Source: Candidatus Omnitrophota bacterium
GTDB taxonomy: Bacteria > Omnitrophota > Gorgyraeia > Gorgyraeales > Gorgyraeaceae
DNA: 8,763 nucleotides
Assembly: GCA_018817035.1 (NCBI GenBank)
Contig: JAHIUV010000077.1
Location: forward strand, 1 to 8,763
Reading direction: 5' to 3'
Shown here: positions 4,670-8,763 of the stretch, piece by piece
Layout: every line of letters starts with the position of its first letter
Numbering within the stretch: the stretch's first letter is position 1
The notes under the pieces: generated by a model
Databases searched by the model: none
Seen by the model: the letters and a program-made list of their open reading frames with translations, nothing else
What the model was told of the DNA's origin: nothing
Translations under genes and position numbers: made by a program

Positions 4670-6327
4670 TAGGTGCTCCTGGTCTTCATAATCTTTCCGC
4701 CAAACATATCAAGGGCAGAGTTTATCAATGGTTCTTTCTTTTTCAGTTCTTCCCTGGTCAATGTCTCCGGCTCGATCATTGCTTTTGGCTGTTCCAATTT
4801 TCTGTCGGTAAGTATAAACTCCAGCTTTATCGGCGCGTCAAGTATTTGCGAAAGCGCCGCCTCTATTGAGGACTTATTATTTTTTTCCTCAAGCACCTCC
4901 TTGTGAAAATTCAATTCTTTAGGAAACCCGACAAAAATAGTATCAGCCTTTATGGATTCGGGCTTACCCTCAGCCAGATAAGATGATATTGACATCTTTT
5001 TAACAGCCATGGCTTTTACCAGTATCGGCCAGGCATTCTCTATCTTGGTCATGTCCGCCGAAGGCTTTGCGCTGCGGGTATCATGTTGTTTTTTCTTCTC
5101 AGGATCTGAGACTGGTTCAGGAGCCGGGATCACTTGGACAGGTTTTACCGGTATTGGCGGTTCATATGCCGCGCGCGGGACTTCCGCCGTCGCTATCTCC
5201 GGCAATTTGGAAAGCATCTCTTCTATCGATGAAATAGAATCCCTGGAGGTAAGTTTTATTATCGTAAGCTCGAGCGCGATCCTCTCAGGGAGAAGCTGTT
5301 TTATCATTTTTATGCCGTTCGAGATCACGTTTATTATATAAAAAATATCGCCGATAGAAAGCGCTTGCGCCTGCTTTTTGATCCTGGCTATGGCGTCTCC
5401 GGAAAGATCTATCAATTCCTCAGGAGAAGCGCTGGACTTTGTTATCATTGTGTTCCTGAAATGTTCCAATAATTCCAGCAGGAACTGTTTGGCGTCTTTT
5501 CCTGAGTTTAGTACTTCACCTACCAGGTTAAGGGCTGTTTTCGCGTCTTTATTGATGATCAGTTCGGCGCAGTGAAAAAGCGTTTCCTGTCCTATCATGC
5601 CAAGGGATTCGGTGATGTCTTTTAGCGTGATCTTACCTTTGGAAAAAGAAGATACCTGATCAAGTATACTCTCAGCGTCGCGCATACTGCCGTCAGCGAT
5701 TCTGGCGATATATAGAAAAGCATCCTGTTCTATATTGAGATTTTCCTGTTTGGAGACGTCGCTGAGCTTAGCGGCGATCTCGCGCACCGGTATACGCCTA
5801 AAATCAAATCTCTGGCACCGCGAGAGTATGGTCGCCGGGAGTTTTTGCGGTTCTGTGGTGGCAAAGATAAATTTTACGTGCTGCGGAGGTTCTTCCAGAG
5901 TCTTTAAGAGCGCGTTGAACGCCTCTGTGGTCAACATATGGACTTCATCTATGATATAAACTTTATACAGGCCCCTGGAAGGTGAAAATTTGACTGTCTC
6001 ACGGAGATTGCGTATCTCGTCTATGCCACGGTTTGACGCGCCGTCTATCTCTATGACATCGAGGCTGGAACCTTTTATTATTTCCTGGCAAAATACGCAT
6101 TTATTGCAAGGTTTGGGCGTCGGGCCTTTTTCGCAGTTAAGCGCTTTTGAGAAGATACGCGCTGTCGAGGTCTTTCCTATGCCGCGCGGCCCTGTGAACA
6201 GATAAGCGTGATGCACGCGCTTAAGGGAAATAGCGTTCTTCAGTATAGTCGTTATATGTTCCTGGCCGACTATCTCTTCAAAATCCTGCGGCCGGTGTTT
6301 TCGGGCTAACGGAAGATAATTAGACAT
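4669..6327 (-). CDS. dnaX: DNA polymerase III subunit gamma/tau
   Basis: The 552-aa clamp-loader ATPase starts MSNYLPLARKHRPQDFEEIVGQEH. Walker A GPRGIGKT is at 46-53, zinc-module cysteines at C65, C74, C77 and C80, Walker B IIDEVHML at 125-132, and the SRC motif at 169-171. After the collar domain comes a proline-rich linker (about 383-413) and a tau-like C-terminal region. It organises the replisome and loads the sliding clamp. ATG 6327-6325 fits the family N-terminus and has AGG 8 nt upstream. The longer reading from TTG at 6441 adds 38 residues not seen in DnaX and is rejected. The linker ends on codons AAG AAA AAA CAA (411-414), and the -1 frame stops two codons later, so a short gamma form of about 415 aa is conceivable. 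It overlaps recR by one base. Confidence 0.96.
   Translation of the reverse strand: MSNYLPLARKHRPQDFEEIVGQEHITTILKNAISLKRVHHAYLFTGPRGIGKTSTARIFSKALNCEKGPTPKPCNKCVFCQEIIKGSSLDVIEIDGASNRGIDEIRNLRETVKFSPSRGLYKVYIIDEVHMLTTEAFNALLKTLEEPPQHVKFIFATTEPQKLPATILSRCQRFDFRRIPVREIAAKLSDVSKQENLNIEQDAFLYIARIADGSMRDAESILDQVSSFSKGKITLKDITESLGMIGQETLFHCAELIINKDAKTALNLVGEVLNSGKDAKQFLLELLEHFRNTMITKSSASPEELIDLSGDAIARIKKQAQALSIGDIFYIINVISNGIKMIKQLLPERIALELTIIKLTSRDSISSIEEMLSKLPEIATAEVPRAAYEPPIPVKPVQVIPAPEPVSDPEKKKQHDTRSAKPSADMTKIENAWPILVKAMAVKKMSISSYLAEGKPESIKADTIFVGFPKELNFHKEVLEEKNNKSSIEAALSQILDAPIKLEFILTDRKLEQPKAMIEPETLTREELKKKEPLINSALDMFGGKIMKTRST
5081..5097 (-). promoter_or_regulatory. Possible -1 frameshift or slippage site in dnaX (tentative)
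   Basis: The reading frame passes AAG AAA AAA CAA (6-A run at 5094-5089). A -1 shift gives ACA ACA TGA, with the stop at 5083-5081. The product would be about 415 aa, close in size and domain content to E. coli gamma (431 aa). However, the frame does not fit the canonical A AAA AAG heptamer, the A-run is short for transcriptional slippage, and the downstream stem (CCGC/GCGG) is weak. Confidence 0.25.
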
Positions 6328-6519
6328 GCATAAAACCTGGCTTTCTACTTTACGCCAATTGCTACGAAGCCTGATGGCGGGTAATCGTTGACGCCGGACA
6401 AACCCAACATCTACAAGAAATTCAACTACTTTGCTTATCAAAATGACTATTCATGAGGTGTGCACAACGCAATCGTATTAACCGCTACTAAAATATTATT
6501 GTCCATGAAGAGCTCCAGA
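6328..6519. other. Intergenic leader of dnaX, no gene seen
   Basis: These 192 nt separate the Bro-N gene from dnaX. No terminator with a T-tract and no convincing promoter were found on the minus strand. The stretch 6350-6400, read in the dnaX frame, gives LPAIRLR, a peptide I associate with translated dispersed repeats in metagenomic genomes. It also contains ACCCGCC followed by AGGC, similar to the hairpin insert at 889-904. It may be a decayed repeat. Confidence 0.3.
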
Positions 6520-7356
6520 TTAGTCCAATATTAATTTTTTGTTCTGTGCAAATTTCTTAAAATTCTCTCTGTTGATCACTTTTCTCCCGCTTTTACGTTC
6601 AAGTTCTTTTCTGGCGTTGCCAGCAATCGCGCCACCCTCATGAGCGGCTTGCTTGTTTTCGACATATCCTTGAGTATCTTTATTAACGACTATCTCATTC
6701 GTTGACGCTTCTCCAAGCATGGAAAATATGAGCTCCAAATCAGTCATATGATCTCGAAGGTTCTCTCGACTCAGACCCTTATGCTTCTTATATGCTGATG
6801 GTGTCATGTCAAAGGTTGCCTTCGAAATTTCAGCAGTTAATATTTCGTATTCCTTTTGTTCTTTTATTCCTCGCTTTTTCCATTGATCAGTTAATTCCTC
6901 ACGAATGGCAATACCACGCATTCGTTTTTCAATCCATTCATCACTATAACCTTTCGCTTTGTATAAAGCCCTTGTTCTCTTGGTGGCAAGCTCCGGGTTT
7001 TCAATCTCTTGAATGCGCTCATAACCGATTCGAGCCAGCCAGCGCTTAAACGGTTCTGCCTTTGGAGATGGAATGGACTGGATAATGCGAAAGATGCCTT
7101 CTGTGTTGGCACAATTAAGTTTTTGAGCACCTCCGGATGTCTTAACCAAAAGGGGGGTGACAATTTGTCCCCACCCTTTGCTAAGCTCGTCATCGCGCTT
7201 ACGCATCTTCTTAATATAATCCTGAACATTAGGCGAGTCGATAAGCGCGGATACAACATCATTAACCACAAACCACCATTCATTGTTATGGATGGTCTTT
7301 CGAATCTCGCGTTTCCGAAAAATCGCTATTTTAGTTGTGGTTATTTCTTTGCCCAT
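6520..7356 (-). CDS. Bro-N domain protein (phage antirepressor / DinD-like)
   Basis: The 278-aa protein has a Bro-N-type N-terminal domain at roughly 10-115: KIAIFRKREIRKTI, then NEWWFVVNDVVSALIDSPNVQDYIKKM, then a stretch containing TEGIFRIIQSIPSPKAEPFKRWL. This resembles phage antirepressors and the BRO family. A charged C-terminal region follows (about 165-278), with LRDHMTDLELIFSMLGEAST at 200-219 and GGAIAGNARKELE at 241-253, which I know from bacterial Bro-N/DinD-like proteins. Bro-N domains bind DNA; the target of this one is unknown. ATG 7356-7354 has AGGA 3 nt upstream and fits the domain start. It lies 69 nt after tRNA-Ser and interrupts the common tadA-tRNA-dnaX-recR neighbourhood, suggesting later acquisition. 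No integrase, att repeat or other phage gene is in the window. Confidence 0.8.
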   Translation of the reverse strand: MGKEITTTKIAIFRKREIRKTIHNNEWWFVVNDVVSALIDSPNVQDYIKKMRKRDDELSKGWGQIVTPLLVKTSGGAQKLNCANTEGIFRIIQSIPSPKAEPFKRWLARIGYERIQEIENPELATKRTRALYKAKGYSDEWIEKRMRGIAIREELTDQWKKRGIKEQKEYEILTAEISKATFDMTPSAYKKHKGLSRENLRDHMTDLELIFSMLGEASTNEIVVNKDTQGYVENKQAAHEGGAIAGNARKELERKSGRKVINRENFKKFAQNKKLILD

Positions 7357-7425
7357 GTTTCCTAATTTCAGCTCGCGGCGACACTGGCTTATTGCGCCTG
7401 TCGGGGTTCGCCTGAGCATCAATAA

Positions 7426-7519
7426 TGGCGGAGAGGCAGGGATTCGAACCCTGGATACGACTTTTCAACCGTATAGCGGTTTAGCAAACCGCCGCACTAG
7501 GCCACTATGCGACCCCTCC
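7426..7519 (-). tRNA. tRNA-Ser(GCU)
   Basis: This is a class II tRNA of 94 nt with an encoded CCA (7428-7426). The acceptor stem GGAGGGG/CCTCTCC has one G.T pair. The anticodon stem is GCGGT/ACCGC around TTGCTAA, giving anticodon GCT. The long variable arm is closed by ATACG/CGTAT. The T-arm is CAGGG/CCCTG with loop TTCGAAT, and the discriminator base is G. The first 15 nt overlap the 3' end of tadA on the same strand, so it is probably made from a tadA-tRNA transcript. The opposite strand gives the familiar false peptide GIRTLD, a usual sign of a tRNA-Ser gene. Confidence 0.97.
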
Positions 7520-7966
7520 CCTTTTCCTTCTGAAAAATTCCTTTATCAACGCTCCGGCTTCGTCTGCCAGAACGCCTTTTTTTATATTGACCTGATGGTT
7601 TAGGATTTTATTTTCAAGTATATTGACGACTGAACCAGCCGCGCCTGTTTTGGGGTCATCCACGGCATAGACCAAATGCTTGATCCTGGCAAGGACCATT
7701 GCCCCTGCGCACATGCTGCAAGGTTCAATTGTAACATACATGGCACAATCTATCAATCTTTCATTCTGCAGCGCGTTCGCGGCCTGTGTAATGGCTATCA
7801 TCTCAGCATGAGCCGTGGGGTCTTTGAGCATCTTTATCTGATTATGCGCCCTGGCAATGATAGAACCCTTATGCGCGATAACAGCGCCTACCGGCACTTC
7901 GTCGCTGTCAAAAGCCTTTTTCGCCTCGCGTAAAGCCTCGCGCATATAAAACTCGTCGCTCTTCAT
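7505..7966 (-). CDS. tadA: tRNA-specific adenosine deaminase
   Basis: The 153-aa zinc enzyme converts A34 to inosine in tRNA-Arg(ACG). HAE at 53-55 supplies the zinc His and the proton-shuttling Glu. PCSMC at 82-86 supplies the two zinc cysteines. AxHN at 40-42 (with N42) and the C-terminal FFRRKR helix are typical of TadA. ATG 7966-7964 overlaps the pabBC stop as ATGA, so translation is coupled. The last four codons (GGA GGG GTC GCA) and the TAG lie inside the acceptor/D region of tRNA-Ser (7519-7505). Cleavage of the tRNA 5' end would therefore remove the stop codon from tadA mRNA. Length is normal, so the overlap probably does not harm the protein. Confidence 0.95.
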   Translation of the reverse strand: MKSDEFYMREALREAKKAFDSDEVPVGAVIAHKGSIIARAHNQIKMLKDPTAHAEMIAITQAANALQNERLIDCAMYVTIEPCSMCAGAMVLARIKHLVYAVDDPKTGAAGSVVNILENKILNHQVNIKKGVLADEAGALIKEFFRRKRGGVA

Positions 7967-8763
7967 AAAACCGCCTTCCTCATGCCGCGCACTGAGTTCA
8001 CGATATATATCTCGTCCGCTTTCCTGACATCATCTTTATATAACACCTTTTCCTTGATGGTAATCTTTCTTCCGCTGAATAAACTCCCGCGAAAAACCCC
8101 GTCCAAAAGCCCGCACTCAACAGGCGGCGTATAATAATTCCCTTTCTTTTTTATTATTATATTGGATATAGCCCCTTCTGTAACCTGATTTTTTTCATTG
8201 GTGAATATGACGTCAGCGTAACCTTTCCCGGCCCACTTCTTATGTTCTTTGTCGTAAAGATCCCTATTGGTAGTCTTATGATACAAAAAGATATCCCCTG
8301 AAAGAACTTTTTTATCAGAAAATCTTAACCTCGCTCGTTCCGTGCATGCGGTCAGTTTTAAAAAACTTATCTCAGTCCTGCCGCGGCTATCCATAACTAA
8401 CCTGACCCTGTAGTCGCTTTCTTTCTCGAATTTCTTTTCCGCGCGTTTCAGGCTCAGGGATATGGTTTTTTTATCAAACCTGAAATTAAAATATTCAGCC
8501 GAAGACCTGAGCCTCTTAAGGTGCTCCGCAAGCAAAAAATATCCTTTGCCGCTTTTCCATAATATCGTCTCGACCAGTCCAAAATCTTTTGTCTCTTTCG
8601 TTATAAAATCCGCCTTGAGTTCACACTCCTTAAATTCTTTGCCGATGCCTGAGTCTATCACTATACCGCTGCCAATACCCATTTCCCCTTTTTTTGTCCT
8701 ATTGTCTATCAGCGCTGTCCTTATCGCTACGTTAAAAACAGCCTTGCCGTCAGGAGCGAAAAA
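7963..8763 (-). CDS. pabBC: Aminodeoxychorismate synthase component I / aminodeoxychorismate lyase fusion (C-terminal part, runs off right edge)
   Basis: The open frame continues to the window edge; 266 codons are visible. The first part, FFAPDGKAVFNVAIRTALID then GEMGIGSGIVIDS and ECELKA, is the C-terminal end of the chorismate-binding PabB domain. It is followed directly by a PLP fold-type IV lyase domain: DFGLVETILW, LLAEHLKRLRSSAEYFNF, HKTTNRDLYD (its Lys is the expected PLP Schiff-base residue) and VTEGAISNI. The fused enzyme would turn chorismate into 4-amino-4-deoxychorismate (with a PabA glutaminase elsewhere) and then into p-aminobenzoate plus pyruvate for folate. The ATG of a shorter reading at 8682 is inside the PabB domain and is not a start. 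The stop overlaps tadA as ATGA. PabB-PabC fusions are known in other bacteria. Confidence 0.9.
   Translation of the reverse strand, partial: FFAPDGKAVFNVAIRTALIDNRTKKGEMGIGSGIVIDSGIGKEFKECELKADFITKETKDFGLVETILWKSGKGYFLLAEHLKRLRSSAEYFNFRFDKKTISLSLKRAEKKFEKESDYRVRLVMDSRGRTEISFLKLTACTERARLRFSDKKVLSGDIFLYHKTTNRDLYDKEHKKWAGKGYADVIFTNEKNQVTEGAISNIIIKKKGNYYTPPVECGLLDGVFRGSLFSGRKITIKEKVLYKDDVRKADEIYIVNSVRGMRKAVL

Noticed and set aside
6328..6441. N-terminal extension of dnaX by 38 codons from TTG
   Set aside because: It has no counterpart in DnaX, starts on TTG, and the family N-terminus begins exactly at the ATG at 6327, which has an AGG at good distance.
6328..7425. Integrated element with att repeats around the Bro-N gene
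   Set aside because: No second copy of the tRNA-Ser 3' end and no integrase were found, so no mobile element can be delimited.
7283..7603. Plus-strand reading of 106 codons containing GEAGIRTLDTTFQPYSGL
   Set aside because: It is the antisense translation of tRNA-Ser plus flanks, a well-known false protein in databases.
1..8763. CRISPR array, insertion sequence or defence system
   Set aside because: No regularly spaced direct repeats, no transposase and no cas or toxin-antitoxin pair could be read on either strand.

Overview
The window is a bacterial housekeeping segment of moderate GC in which every supported gene lies on the minus strand. In transcription order (right to left) it holds: the end of a fused PabB-PabC folate enzyme, tadA, tRNA-Ser(GCU), a Bro-N/antirepressor-like gene, dnaX, recR, a four-subunit 2-oxoacid:ferredoxin oxidoreductase (order gamma-delta-alpha-beta), tRNA-Asn(GUU), a strong terminator, and the start of an AAA-type ATPase gene. 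The ferredoxin-dependent oxidoreductase suggests an anaerobe. The gene styles and the dispersed palindromes remind me of Omnitrophota-like uncultured bacteria, but that is only an impression.

The most striking feature is the Asn tRNA gene. Its anticodon is split by a 254-nt group I intron of the IC3 type, with no ORF inside. Both splice sites can be derived from pairing: the guide sequence GCAGCC pairs with the 5' exon GGCUGU, ending in the required U.G pair, and the adjacent GUUA pairs with the 3' exon UAAC. P3 to P9, the R/S-type core strings and several GNRA loops can all be read.

Right part (6328-8763): pabBC and tadA overlap as ATGA. The last four codons and the stop of tadA lie inside the 5' end of tRNA-Ser. 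A Bro-N gene, probably acquired, separates the tRNA from dnaX. Middle (4070-6327): dnaX and recR overlap as TAATG, without the ybaB/ebfC gene that often lies between them. Left-middle (928-4040): a near-consensus sigma70 promoter drives porC-porD-porA-porB, tightly coupled except for a repeat element between porC and porD. Left (1-852): intron-containing tRNA-Asn, hairpin and terminator, an AT-rich spacer with palindromes, then the ATPase gene behind a promoter whose -35 box lies in a perfect 18-bp inverted repeat.

Functionally the genes cover folate synthesis, tRNA wobble editing, DNA polymerase III clamp loading, recombinational repair and anaerobic pyruvate (or other 2-oxoacid) metabolism. 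Short GTTCGAG-type palindromes sit at three gene junctions and seem to be a dispersed repeat family whose arms carry different inserts at the same position.
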